The notes under the pieces: model-generated
Told to the model about the DNA's origin: nothing
Databases searched by the model: none
What the model saw: the letters and a program-made list of their open reading frames with translations, nothing else
Program-made: the position numbers and the translations under genes
In this document: piece after piece, positions 1 through 5,903 of the stretch
Layout of the letters: each line of letters starts with the position of its first letter
Numbering within the stretch: the stretch's first letter is position 1
Virus record (IMG/VR): IMGVR_UViG_3300017971_000521
Span: 1-37,197 of that record
Direction: 5' to 3' (one strand)
Length of the DNA stretch: 37,197 bases
Source of the DNA: a virus

Positions 1-126
1 TAAAAAAGATAAATCTTTAAAATATATATCTTCATATAAATTATTATTAGTTTCTTTTGCTTCATCTGGATTAAGAATTTTAGTTCTTAATTTACCTTTA
101 ATAAATTCCTGATCAAATATAATCAT
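1..126 (-). CDS. Hypothetical protein, N-terminal part (runs off left edge)
   Basis: An open minus-strand frame starts with ATG at 126-124 and stays open for 42 codons to the window edge. It begins MIIFDQEFIKGKL and is rich in charged residues and asparagine. An AGGA stretch lies about 10 bases upstream of the ATG, an acceptable ribosome site. I do not recognise the family, and the C-terminus lies outside the window. It diverges from the small terminase gene at 405, so the spacer between them should hold its promoter. A real gene is likely but the fragment is short. Confidence 0.5.
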   Translation of the reverse strand, partial: MIIFDQEFIKGKLRTKILNPDEAKETNNNLYEDIYFKDLSFL

Positions 127-321
127 TATAAAACATCCTGTATTAAATCATTTCCTATTTAATAATAGTTAATAAATTAAAAATAATACCTAAGTTTTAA
201 TTATAACTAACATATAATTGAACATATACTTGAATACTTAAAAGCTTTGAATAATACTTTAAATATGCTGATATTTTTTATTTCCTTATTATTGTGTTTT
301 ATATCAGTATATTATTTATCT

Positions 322-370
322 TGCTGGGATCACTTCTATAGCGTCACTCATCTTTCACTTAGTCCCAGCA
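322..370. other. 8-bp inverted repeat before the small terminase gene
   Basis: TGCTGGGA (322-329) is the exact reverse complement of TCCCAGCA (363-370), with a 33-base spacer. The right arm is followed by GG and a run of six T, so a rightward transcript could end here or be attenuated before the ATG at 405. A looser pair, CTGATAT/ATATCAG, lies at 268-274 and 301-307. The position beside a small terminase gene also allows a packaging-site role. Nothing else is evident between 127 and 404. Confidence 0.45.
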
Positions 371-404
371 GGATTTTTTATTAGTTCTGTTCTATATATT
401 TAAT

Positions 405-926
405 ATGGAAAATAAACCTAAAAAAAGAAAAATACGTGTTAAAAAAAGAGTTATTTTAACTGAAGAAGTAAAAGAGTTCATTTTAGAGAAAATGCATGAG
501 GGTATGGATATATCAAATATATCTAAAAAATATCCAGACAAAGTTCCTACAGCAGATAATATTTATAAGGCTTCGCTTAAAGATAAAGACTTTGAGAATA
601 GAGTTAATGATGCTTATTCAGTATTACTTATGCGTAGGTTAGATGAACTTAACGATCTCATGGATGAGAATTGGTGTAAAGATCGATTAGGACAATTTGA
701 TGGTGATTATAAACTTGCATTTGAAGCTAGAAGAGCAAAATTAGATGTACTTAAATTTATATTAGGAAAGATGTCTCCTATTTTATCTAGAAGATTTCAA
801 AAACAAGAAAGATTAGAAGTAACCGGATTAGAAGGTGCAGCATCAATATCAATAATAAATTATTATGCTGATAAAGAACCAGTAAATATTATTGAATCTA
901 AAAAACAGGAATTAGAAGAGCATTAA
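405..926 (+). CDS. terS: Terminase small subunit (Sf6 gp1-like)
   Basis: This 173-aa protein probably recognises phage DNA and loads the large terminase for packaging. The N-terminus is very basic (residues 2-15). A helix-turn-helix-like segment follows at about 18-60 (LTEEVKEFILEKM, then GMDISNISKKYP). The C-terminal half has the Sf6-like pattern of a helical stretch, then RRAKLDVLKFILGKMSP, then RRFQKQERLEVTG. Length fits the family. No clear ribosome site precedes the ATG. The gene stands alone, 6.6 kb from the large terminase and next to the DnaA-box cluster, which is unusual because the two subunits are normally adjacent. Family assignment rests on pattern recognition. Confidence 0.75.
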   Translation: MENKPKKRKIRVKKRVILTEEVKEFILEKMHEGMDISNISKKYPDKVPTADNIYKASLKDKDFENRVNDAYSVLLMRRLDELNDLMDENWCKDRLGQFDGDYKLAFEARRAKLDVLKFILGKMSPILSRRFQKQERLEVTGLEGAASISIINYYADKEPVNIIESKKQELEEH

Positions 927-932
927 TGGAGT

Positions 933-969
933 TAAGCCTCTTCGTATGGGGAAATACAAGAGAGGCTTA
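933..969. other. Perfect 9-bp hairpin after the small terminase gene
   Basis: TAAGCCTCT (933-941) pairs exactly with AGAGGCTTA (961-969). The 19-base loop can form an inner stem GTAT/ATAC around GGGGAA. No T-run follows on either strand, so a simple Rho-independent terminator is unlikely. It could be a processing hairpin, a small RNA domain or a packaging or origin element. It lies 7 bases after the terS stop and about 100 bases before the DnaA boxes. Confidence 0.5.
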
Positions 970-1028
970 TCCGCCATGAACTAAGGAATCTCTAGGATAA
1001 CAAATTCGATATGCTCTATCAATAATCA

Positions 1029-1044
1029 GACGAACGGTGTATAT
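1029..1044 (+). promoter_or_regulatory. Copy of the GAC(A/G)AACGGT motif near the DnaA boxes
   Basis: GACGAACGGTGTATAT closely matches GACGAACGGTATAT at 31308-31321 and GACAAACGGTATAT at 6156-6169. The motif is therefore shared between this non-coding region and the two best late/lysis promoter regions. A partly related palindrome, CGGTAGTACCG, follows at 1056-1066. A binding site for a phage regulator is inferred. Confidence 0.45.
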
Positions 1045-1067
1045 CAACTGATATTCGGTAGTACCGT

Positions 1068-1136
1068 TTATCCACAATTTCTTTTGATAAGAATGTGGAT
1101 AACTCTGTGGATAAACATACCTATCCCTGTGGATAA
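1068..1136. other. Candidate replication origin: four perfect DnaA boxes
   Basis: Four exact copies of the high-affinity DnaA box TTATCCACA lie within 69 bases. One is on the plus strand at 1068-1076 and three are on the minus strand at 1094-1102, 1106-1114 and 1128-1136 (read as TGTGGATAA). A strongly AT-rich stretch follows (about 1140-1215), as expected of an unwinding element. The cluster sits in the 380-base non-coding gap between convergent genes. Four exact 9-mers this close are very unlikely by chance. A DnaA-dependent origin is the simplest reading; a DnaA-titrating site is the alternative. From 1216 to 1306 I see only an imperfect TCGTT-N6-AACGA dyad (about 1233-1248) and a weak AT-rich hairpin near 1285-1310. 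Confidence 0.7.
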
Positions 1137-1306
1137 GCTGTTTATAATTTTTCCACTGCTAAATTAAATATCAATAATTGGTGAAAGGTCAAAATAATTA
1201 TTATGTCATAAAAGAATATTATCTGAGATTAAATCGTTCGGTCAAACGAATTAAGAAGGAATACTTAGTAAGAAAATAGTATAAGGTTATAATACTTTAT
1301 AACTTA

Positions 1307-1510
1307 TTACTTTATTCCAAATGGTTTGCTTAAAAAGTTTTCTGCTTCTTTTATTTTTTCTAAACATTTATTATAGCTAAGAGAGTTTTTTTGTTTACTA
1401 ATTATTAACTTAGAATATCTTCTTAATTTCTTTTCATAGAATTTTTTCTTTTTATTATAATAATCTATTTCTTTTTTAATGATGTCTTTACATTCTTCTA
1501 ATAGATTCAT
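1307..1510 (-). CDS. Hypothetical lysine-rich coiled protein
   Basis: A 67-aa protein very rich in lysine, glutamate and tyrosine, predicted to be almost wholly helical (for example KKEIDYYNKKKKFYEKKLRR). The start ATG overlaps the stop of the preceding gene by one base (TAATG), so it is probably translationally coupled as the last gene of the leftward set. I do not recognise a family. A DNA- or RNA-binding role is only suggested by the positive charge. Confidence 0.6.
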   Translation of the reverse strand: MNLLEECKDIIKKEIDYYNKKKKFYEKKLRRYSKLIISKQKNSLSYNKCLEKIKEAENFLSKPFGIK

Positions 1511-1725
1511 TACTCTATTCCCAAAGTATTCAAGCTATCGCATAAATCATGATAAAGGTCATCGATAACTCCTTCCCAATCTGCGTTATCTGATTTTCCA
1601 TATTTCCATAGAGATCTAAGTCGTTGCTGATGAGATTCTAAAGCGCAATAAATGTTTCTGGCATTAACAGCTAGTTTGATATCTACATTATTATCTGATT
1701 CAATAGTATATGTTTCCTTACACAT
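1510..1725 (-). CDS. Hypothetical acidic small protein
   Basis: A 71-aa protein with a helical core carrying the pattern LRSLWKYGKSDN, then VIDDLYHDLCDSL. This resembles small conserved phage proteins of unknown role, but I cannot name a family. The ribosome site is weak. It is coupled by a one-base overlap to the gene at 1307-1510 and lies 14 bases after the membrane-protein gene, so all three are probably in one leftward transcript. Confidence 0.6.
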   Translation of the reverse strand: MCKETYTIESDNNVDIKLAVNARNIYCALESHQQRLRSLWKYGKSDNADWEGVIDDLYHDLCDSLNTLGIE

Positions 1726-1739
1726 AAGAATATTATAGA

Positions 1740-2585
1740 TTAGATTTTATACTTAGTTAAATATTCATCGAGGCGTAAAAGTTCTTTAACAATAAGGCCC
1801 TCATGTCTGGTTAAAGTTTGGTTCTTGCCTAGATCTCTTAGCTTCATATAACTATCTAATCCATATAAGATAGGTTGAGAAGATACCATCAGAATATCCG
1901 GCATCTCTATGCTGACTTGTTCCTCATAAGATGGGGGAAGTTCTTCAGATTCTTCCCCTAGTGCTTGCTTTAATTTTGCCCTTCTACTTTCTAATGTTTG
2001 CTTTCTATCTTTTATTACTTTACGTAGCCCATCGTGGTCTGCTATAGCTCCGAAGTCCCCCCATAATAAGCGGTCTAAAATGCGTCTTACATAGTCTGGT
2101 GTGATGCCTGTAATCTTAGGAGGATTGCGATATAGCATTACTAGTTCGTTAAATCTCTCTCTCATTTCAACGCTATCTATAGCTAGATCATCTGCTGTTT
2201 CGAGACATTGCTTAGAGGTTAAACGATAGTTCCAATCTCCAAATATACCCTTACAGATAGCCATAGTTGACCATTCTGTAATAGCTGCTGTCGAATAACT
2301 GAATAGCCAGCCACTAAAAAACACCTTTGATGTAGCGTTAGTGAAAGAGCCTGTAAGGCCCAAGGAGGACATTAAATTTACAACCCACCCTCCATATCCA
2401 GTTGATATAAAAGGCATCGCTATGCCTAAAATAAGGGCTGCTGAGGTCATTATTATGTGGATGACATGCTCTGGGATTTTTCTTCCTCTGGATATTTGCT
2501 TAATATCATCTGCTATTTGGTATAGAGGATTAACTATGAATTTTAATGCTGTTGATTTAGATATTGTTTTTAGAATGTCGCTCAT
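1740..2585 (-). CDS. Membrane protein of unknown function with a PPSY motif
   Basis: I place the start at ATG 2585 (MSDILKTISK), giving 281 aa. That leaves a 19-base gap to the previous gene and puts GAGA just upstream; the frame is open to an ATG at 2636, but that start would overlap the previous gene. A hydrophobic region follows an amphipathic start: residues about 40-62 (VIHIIMTSAALILGIAMPFI) and about 65-115 (glycine/serine-rich, weaker hydrophobic stretches). The C-terminal half is charged and helical and includes LPPSYEEQ (PPSY at about 217-220). The DNA looks less AT-rich than neighbouring genes, possibly a sign of separate origin. I do not recognise the family. The PPxY motif could be chance. 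Confidence 0.6.
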   Translation of the reverse strand: MSDILKTISKSTALKFIVNPLYQIADDIKQISRGRKIPEHVIHIIMTSAALILGIAMPFISTGYGGWVVNLMSSLGLTGSFTNATSKVFFSGWLFSYSTAAITEWSTMAICKGIFGDWNYRLTSKQCLETADDLAIDSVEMRERFNELVMLYRNPPKITGITPDYVRRILDRLLWGDFGAIADHDGLRKVIKDRKQTLESRRAKLKQALGEESEELPPSYEEQVSIEMPDILMVSSQPILYGLDSYMKLRDLGKNQTLTRHEGLIVKELLRLDEYLTKYKI

Positions 2586-2604
2586 TGTTATTCTCAGTTT
2601 CTTA

Positions 2605-2898
2605 TTATTTATTATTTTTAATTCTGATTGTATCAATATAATTCAATAAATCTTCAAATTCTTCAGCGAATTCATGAGTAACTGTATCACTTATTTTATT
2701 TAATCTTTTAATTAAATCCTCATATTTTGGAGACCTATATATACATTCTTTTTGAGTATAATTATAAGCATTTAATATCGCTCCATTTAAATAATGAAAT
2801 AGCTTTGATTCAAGAGTAGATAAATTCATTGTTACTTTATCTAAGAAATCTTCAAAATCTGTTTCAGGAAGTATTCCTTTATCGAAATTAGTTTTCAT
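2605..2898 (-). CDS. Hypothetical helical protein
   Basis: A 97-aa, mostly helical, mildly acidic protein with no recognisable domain. An AAGAG stretch upstream of the ATG can serve as a weak ribosome site. It lies 3 bases after the 94-aa gene and 19 bases before the membrane-protein gene, so it belongs to the same leftward operon. Part of the sequence (IYRSPKYEDLIKRLNKIS) loosely resembles part of the 73-aa gene at 3183-3404 (IRYQPTLEKLLSIKQLS), which may mark distant relatedness. Confidence 0.6.
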   Translation of the reverse strand: MKTNFDKGILPETDFEDFLDKVTMNLSTLESKLFHYLNGAILNAYNYTQKECIYRSPKYEDLIKRLNKISDTVTHEFAEEFEDLLNYIDTIRIKNNK

Positions 2899-2901
2899 GT
2901 T

Positions 2902-3186
2902 TTAGCTCTTAATTATTTTTTTATTTAGTTCGTTACTTATTTTTATACAAGAATGTTTAACTACTTCTGAGGTTAAGTTTCCAGCAAGTATATCATAAGC
3001 CATAAATATTCTATCATTATGTTCTAGGCTTCCTAATAATATAGCAACATCTCTTCCGCTTTCTTTGTTATACGATATATTATAAAGAAGCTGGGTTTCT
3101 TTGGAAGTATCAAACACCCATTTAATTCTGTTGTCTATATTATTTGCTATTTTTAACACAAAATCCTCTTGTTCTTGCTCTGTCAT
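2902..3186 (-). CDS. Hypothetical helical protein
   Basis: A 94-aa protein, helical, with no motif I recognise. Its ATG overlaps the stop of the upstream 73-aa gene in an ATGA arrangement (3183-3186), which indicates translational coupling. It is part of the accessory leftward set, whose other members are also about 70-100 aa, helical and of unknown role. Confidence 0.6.
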   Translation of the reverse strand: MTEQEQEDFVLKIANNIDNRIKWVFDTSKETQLLYNISYNKESGRDVAILLGSLEHNDRIFMAYDILAGNLTSEVVKHSCIKISNELNKKIIKS

Positions 3187-3404
3187 TTATTATCCTTAGA
3201 TTCCCAGTTTAAATCTAAATCATCGCTTCCGCTTGATTTTATTTTTACTAATAAGTCAGTGCTTAATTGTTTTATAGAAAGTAATTTTTCTAGTGTTGGT
3301 TGATATCTTATGGAGTTATAATCATCTTCTTGAGAGATTAGATTACGACATTCCTGAATAGATTTATCTAATAAGCTTAAAAGTGCTGTTTCTAATTCTT
3401 CCAT
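3183..3404 (-). CDS. Cassette gene A: small acidic protein with shared C-terminal tail
   Basis: A 73-aa helical protein with a good ribosome site (TTAGGAGATATAA before the ATG). The last part, KSSGSDDLDLNWESK, is almost identical to the tail of the gene at 3542-3847, although the rest differs. At DNA level the tail region is 44/46 identical (3199-3244 against 3558-3603), and the upstream regions are also near-identical (3443-3506 against 3874-3937). The gene therefore looks like one of two cassettes whose flanks are conserved and whose core has been replaced. Function unknown; the acidic tail could be a targeting or interaction signal. Confidence 0.65.
   Translation of the reverse strand: MEELETALLSLLDKSIQECRNLISQEDDYNSIRYQPTLEKLLSIKQLSTDLLVKIKSSGSDDLDLNWESKDNK
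3199..3244. repeat. Conserved 3'-end repeat, copy A
   Basis: This 46-bp stretch matches 3558-3603 at 44 of 46 positions. It encodes, on the minus strand and in the same reading frame in both genes, the tail SSGSDDLDLN. It forms the downstream boundary of a duplicated cassette. Confidence 0.85.
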
Positions 3405-3442
3405 TTATATCTCCTAATGTGCGGTTAAGATAATATAATATT

Positions 3443-3506
3443 ATAGTTAAACAACAAAGTAAATATTTTAATATGTTAACATAAATGTAATTATAATGGA
3501 TTCTAT
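3443..3506. repeat. Duplicated upstream region, copy A, with palindromic operator
   Basis: This 64-bp stretch matches 3874-3937 at about 60 of 64 positions. Each copy lies upstream of one leftward cassette gene and contains the perfect 12-bp palindrome TATGTTAACATA (here 3472-3483), a likely operator. On the minus strand the copy ends in AACTATAAT-like sequence, consistent with a promoter for the gene at 3183-3404. Confidence 0.8.
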
Positions 3507-3541
3507 GTATGTAAAAATATATAGATTGCATTTATGTACTT

Positions 3542-3847
3542 TTATTTAGCTTCTTCAGATTCCCGGTTTAAATCTAAATCATCGCTTCCGCTTGATCTTA
3601 TTTCGGGGCAAGCTTCAGCTATAAGTCTCCAACCAATAGCTGTTCTTATTAGTTCTTTAGGACTTCTTTCCTGAAGTAAATGCTTATATTTAATTAGATT
3701 TTCTGGGATTATTTTAGGATATTTACAGTTATTTTGAATCCCTAATATAGTAGATACGATACTCATATCTTTACTAATTAAATAATTACATTCTTCAAGG
3801 TAATCTAGAACTATAGATTCATATTCATCTGATATTGAGTATTTCAT
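3542..3847 (-). CDS. Cassette gene B: small protein with shared C-terminal tail
   Basis: A 101-aa helical protein with ribosome site AAAAGGATACAAT before ATG. The core (YLEECNYLISKDMSIVSTIL, then NLIKYKHLLQERSPKELIR, then IGWR) resembles the 102-aa protein at 34659-34967 (YMLKCEKLLYDDIQILSPLL, then VLNKYRKIISSRDKKDLIK, then IGWW), so the two are probable paralogues. The tail RSSGSDDLDLNRES is instead shared with the neighbour at 3183-3404. The gene therefore looks chimeric: a core from one family joined to a recurring tail. Function unknown. Confidence 0.65.
   Translation of the reverse strand: MKYSISDEYESIVLDYLEECNYLISKDMSIVSTILGIQNNCKYPKIIPENLIKYKHLLQERSPKELIRTAIGWRLIAEACPEIRSSGSDDLDLNRESEEAK
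3558..3603. repeat. Conserved 3'-end repeat, copy B
   Basis: Partner of 3199-3244 (44/46 identical). It lies at the 3' end of the 101-aa gene and encodes the same acidic tail. The offset between the 3'-end copies is 359 bp while that of the upstream copies is 431 bp, showing that the two cassette cores differ in length. Confidence 0.85.
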
Positions 3848-3873
3848 ATTGTATCCTTTTAATAAAGAATGCC

Positions 3874-3937
3874 ATAGTTAATTAACAAAGTAAATACTTT
3901 AATATGTTAACATAAATGTAATTATGATGGATTCTAT
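3874..3937. repeat. Duplicated upstream region, copy B, with palindromic operator
   Basis: Partner of 3443-3506, carrying the same palindrome TATGTTAACATA at 3903-3914. It lies 26 bases upstream of the 101-aa gene, on the side where its leftward promoter should be. It also marks the left edge of the 562-base spacer (3848-4409). Confidence 0.8.
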
Positions 3938-3999
3938 TAACAAATTATTTGTTACTTTAAGATTTTAGAAAGTTATGTTTATATTAAGATTATATTATT

Positions 4000-4040
4000 T
4001 TGATCGATTCTTTTAGCAAAAGTATAATGTGTATATACAC
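4000..4040 (+). promoter_or_regulatory. Strong sigma-70-type promoter with palindromic operator
   Basis: TTGATC (4000-4005), a 17-base spacer and TATAAT (4023-4028) form a near-consensus rightward promoter. The next base starts a perfect 12-bp palindrome, GTGTATATACAC (4029-4040), where transcription would begin, so a bound repressor should block it. The core TGTATATACA recurs in front of the outer-membrane protein gene (32566-32579) and, with one mismatch, at 4348-4357. The promoter would drive an RNA of more than 370 bases before the first gene at 4410. Confidence 0.6.
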
Positions 4041-4076
4041 GCGAAACTACACAATATATAGTGTAAGGTCGTTATA

Positions 4077-4090
4077 ACTTTCCGGAAAGT
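4077..4090. promoter_or_regulatory. 14-bp perfect palindrome (operator candidate)
   Basis: ACTTTCCGGAAAGT reads the same on both strands. GAAAGTT half-site-like words recur nearby at about 3968, 4102 and 4179. It lies about 40-50 bases downstream of the predicted start of the 4000 promoter, so it could be a roadblock operator or a site for another nearby promoter. The spacer also holds a tight CCCC-T-GGGG palindrome (4195-4203) and a short GC-rich stretch near 4207-4240, for which I see no clear role. Confidence 0.5.
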
Positions 4091-4259
4091 GTACCTTATT
4101 GAGAAAGTTTATTTCGGCAGATACGTTAAATCAATAACTTAGATGGTGCTAGCGATTTATACCAATCATTATTTATAGGAAAGTTTAATTTGACCCCTGG
4201 GGTATTTTGGAGGGTAGGGCGCGGGTTTTGTGCGCGTGTCATTATTTATCATACTCCAT

Positions 4260-4307
4260 CTACAAAAATCTAAAATTCAAGGTTTAAATATATACAGTTA
4301 AATAACT
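4260..4307 (+). repeat. 48-bp leader repeat, copy 1 (no gene behind it)
   Basis: This copy differs from copy 3 (4705-4752) at only 2 of 48 positions. Copies 2 and 3 each sit directly before a small membrane-protein gene. Copy 1 is followed only by about 50 bases of AT-rich DNA with the dyad TTAAGT-GTAT-ACTTAA (4328-4343) and then by copy 2. It may be the leftover of a lost cassette. Confidence 0.8.
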
Positions 4308-4360
4308 ATATAGATTATTATCTATATTTAAGTGTATACTTAAGACATGTATATACTTTT

Positions 4361-4398
4361 CTGAAATTCGAGGTTTAAATATATACAGTTAAATAACT
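4361..4398 (+). repeat. Leader repeat, copy 2 (shortened)
   Basis: About 38 bp matching the second half of copies 1 and 3 and ending AGTTAAATAACT. With the next base it forms CAGTTA-AA-TAACTG (4386-4399), arms of 6 bp around two A. This dyad abuts the GGGG ribosome-site region of the gene at 4410, so it could bind a regulator or act as an RNA hairpin. Confidence 0.75.
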
Positions 4399-4409
4399 GG
4401 GGTATAATA

Positions 4410-4700
4410 GTGACACACTTGTTCGGCTTACTTTTTGTTGCGATAGGGTTATTAGGTTCTGTTGTGCTTATAATAAAACGTATAAATTTGCTTGAACGTT
4501 TAATCTGCAAATATATGGACATAACAGAGGATAAATTAAATAAGGTTTTTGAAATTAGGCCCACATTATATGAAACAGAACATCTGAGGAGAGAATTAAA
4601 AAGTATTAATTTTAAGATTAATATGCTTGAAGGGATGATAAACGATAAAACTTCAGTAGATGACGGGAAAGGTTCATCTTCTTTAATGGATTGGGATTAA
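4410..4700 (+). CDS. Cassette membrane protein 1
   Basis: A 96-aa protein starting with GTG behind CTGGGGTATAATA. Residues about 4-23 form one membrane helix (FGLLFVAIGLLGSVVLIIK). The rest is charged and helical (about 30-75), with an acidic, serine-rich end. The first residues and their DNA match the gene at 4765 (both H-x-FGLLFV-x-x-G), while the 3' parts differ. A holin-like or exclusion-type inner-membrane role is possible but unproven. It is probably expressed from the promoter at 4000. Confidence 0.65.
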   Translation: MTHLFGLLFVAIGLLGSVVLIIKRINLLERLICKYMDITEDKLNKVFEIRPTLYETEHLRRELKSINFKINMLEGMINDKTSVDDGKGSSSLMDWD

Positions 4701-4704
4701 TCAA

Positions 4705-4752
4705 CTACAAAAATCTAAAATTCACAGTTTAAATATATACAGTTAAATAACT
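4705..4752 (+). repeat. 48-bp leader repeat, copy 3
   Basis: 46/48 identical to copy 1, and placed 4 bases after the stop of the gene at 4410-4700. It ends in AGTTAAATAACT and continues into GGGGGGAT, the ribosome site of the next gene. The complete copy includes the CAGTTA-AA-TAACTG dyad. Confidence 0.85.
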
Positions 4753-4764
4753 GGGGGGATAATA

Positions 4765-4947
4765 ATGATACACTCGTTCGGTTTACTTTTTGTTTCAGTG
4801 GGGTTCGCCCTTGCTATTATGTTCATAACAAAACGCATGAATTTAATTGAATGCTTACTTTATAAACATATCGAAGCATTAGAGATCATAGAAAAAATAA
4901 TATATGAAGAGTATAAAGATAATTCCAACAAAGATGCCCGGCAATAA
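4765..4947 (+). CDS. Cassette membrane protein 2
   Basis: A 60-aa protein with a strong G-rich ribosome site (CTGGGGGGATAATA before ATG). One membrane helix lies at about residues 4-23 (FGLLFVSVGFALAIMFITK), followed by a short acidic helical tail. It is a paralogue of the gene at 4410 in its first 35 residues and diverges after that. Being preceded by its own leader copy, it looks like a stand-alone cassette. Confidence 0.65.
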   Translation: MIHSFGLLFVSVGFALAIMFITKRMNLIECLLYKHIEALEIIEKIIYEEYKDNSNKDARQ

Positions 4948-4956
4948 AATTAAAAA

Positions 4957-5733
4957 TTATTTAATAATAATCTCCTGAATGAATACTTCATCACCCTGAA
5001 AGGGTAAATATTTAGAGTTTGTTGAAAGGTCAGCAGGAGTAAATTCATTAGATGGTTGAGCATAACTTCCTACTCCTATTTCTCTAAATACTGTAACCAC
5101 AAGTTCGCTACAGAAAATAGAACTTAAATCCTCTTTATTATCTGAAAAGTAACTAACTATTTTATTTAATATAGGGATACTATACCACCATTTAGGGGCA
5201 TCTATAGCGGATTTGAATAGTTCACTAAGATTTCTTTCATAAGATACTCCTATATAACGTTGAACAGTTTGTTCTAATTTTAATAATTGTTTTTTGGTTA
5301 GAGGTCTAGTTAATCTTCTTAAGGCAACAGTTCCATCATAAGTATTTAATATATCTTCAAGAAAGATGGTTCTTACTTTACCAGATAGGGAATAACCCAC
5401 GCCAGACTTTAATAGAGAGCTTGTAGCTTCGAACAGGCATAGTTGCCCATTCCATTCAACAATCATCCCCACGTGCGTCCATTTGCTTCCTGTGAAGGTT
5501 TTAATTATTCTGCCGTACCAATCTGAGTTTGAGAATAATAATATATCCCCTGGTTTTAAATTTAAATCATGTAAAGATTGTTGGGTAAATGTCATTTTGA
5601 TAACTCTCTGTTGTGATTGTAATAAAAAAAGGAATGAATATGTATTTGGCTTAACACCCAATCCTATAGCTTCAAAACATATACTAAATATTAATAGAGT
5701 CAATTTTAGTTTAGTTAGATAGCTTTTAGGCAT
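4957..5733 (-). CDS. Papain-fold cysteine hydrolase (YiiX/C92-like)
   Basis: The frame encodes up to 258 aa. The core has the permuted NlpC/P60 pattern: LKPGDILLF (60-67), WTHVGMIVEW with H87, FEATSS with E102, and FCSELVV with C208, matching the Cys-His pair of YiiX/C92 hydrolases. Such enzymes cleave amide or ester bonds in cell-wall peptides or lipids. The first 46 residues are hydrophobic and could be a signal or anchor, but no ribosome site precedes the ATG at 5733. The ATG at 5595 (MTFTQQ) has AGAGAG upstream and is an equally likely start. It is the only gene that the leftward promoter near 6100 could drive. A cargo gene or an extra lysis enzyme are both possible. Confidence 0.7.
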   Translation of the reverse strand: MPKSYLTKLKLTLLIFSICFEAIGLGVKPNTYSFLFLLQSQQRVIKMTFTQQSLHDLNLKPGDILLFSNSDWYGRIIKTFTGSKWTHVGMIVEWNGQLCLFEATSSLLKSGVGYSLSGKVRTIFLEDILNTYDGTVALRRLTRPLTKKQLLKLEQTVQRYIGVSYERNLSELFKSAIDAPKWWYSIPILNKIVSYFSDNKEDLSSIFCSELVVTVFREIGVGSYAQPSNEFTPADLSTNSKYLPFQGDEVFIQEIIIK

Positions 5734-5774
5734 ACTATAAAATATCTATTACTCTTAAAATAAAAGGAGGCGAT

Positions 5775-5903
5775 ATGATTATAGTGCACTTATTTAATAA
5801 GCTTAAGAATAATTTGATTAGAGATGATTTTGATATTTCAGATATTCTGGGTGCGGCTATGTTGATATTAGTTATTTCTATGATTGTGGGAACTTTTTTT
5901 TAG
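5775..5903 (+). CDS. 42-aa membrane peptide
   Basis: A short frame behind an excellent ribosome site (AAAAGGAGGCGAT, then ATG). It starts MIIVHLFNKLKNN, has an acidic middle (RDDFDISD) and ends in one membrane helix (residues 25-42, LGAAMLILVISMIVGTFF). The strong ribosome site argues for real expression. It is divergent from the hydrolase gene with only 41 bases between the start codons. Function unknown; small inner-membrane regulators and toxin-like peptides look similar. Confidence 0.55.
   Translation: MIIVHLFNKLKNNLIRDDFDISDILGAAMLILVISMIVGTFF

Noticed and set aside
2341-2649. Plus-strand frame of 102 codons
   Set aside because: It lies antisense to the membrane-protein gene and its neighbour, with no ribosome site; a shadow frame.
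3443-3937. CRISPR-like repeats
   Set aside because: Only two copies of each repeat exist and a gene lies between them, so this is cassette duplication and not an array.
4195-4240. GC-rich stretch with CCCC-T-GGGG and GCGC words
   Set aside because: Stems are only four pairs and no T-run follows, so no terminator or RNA call is made.
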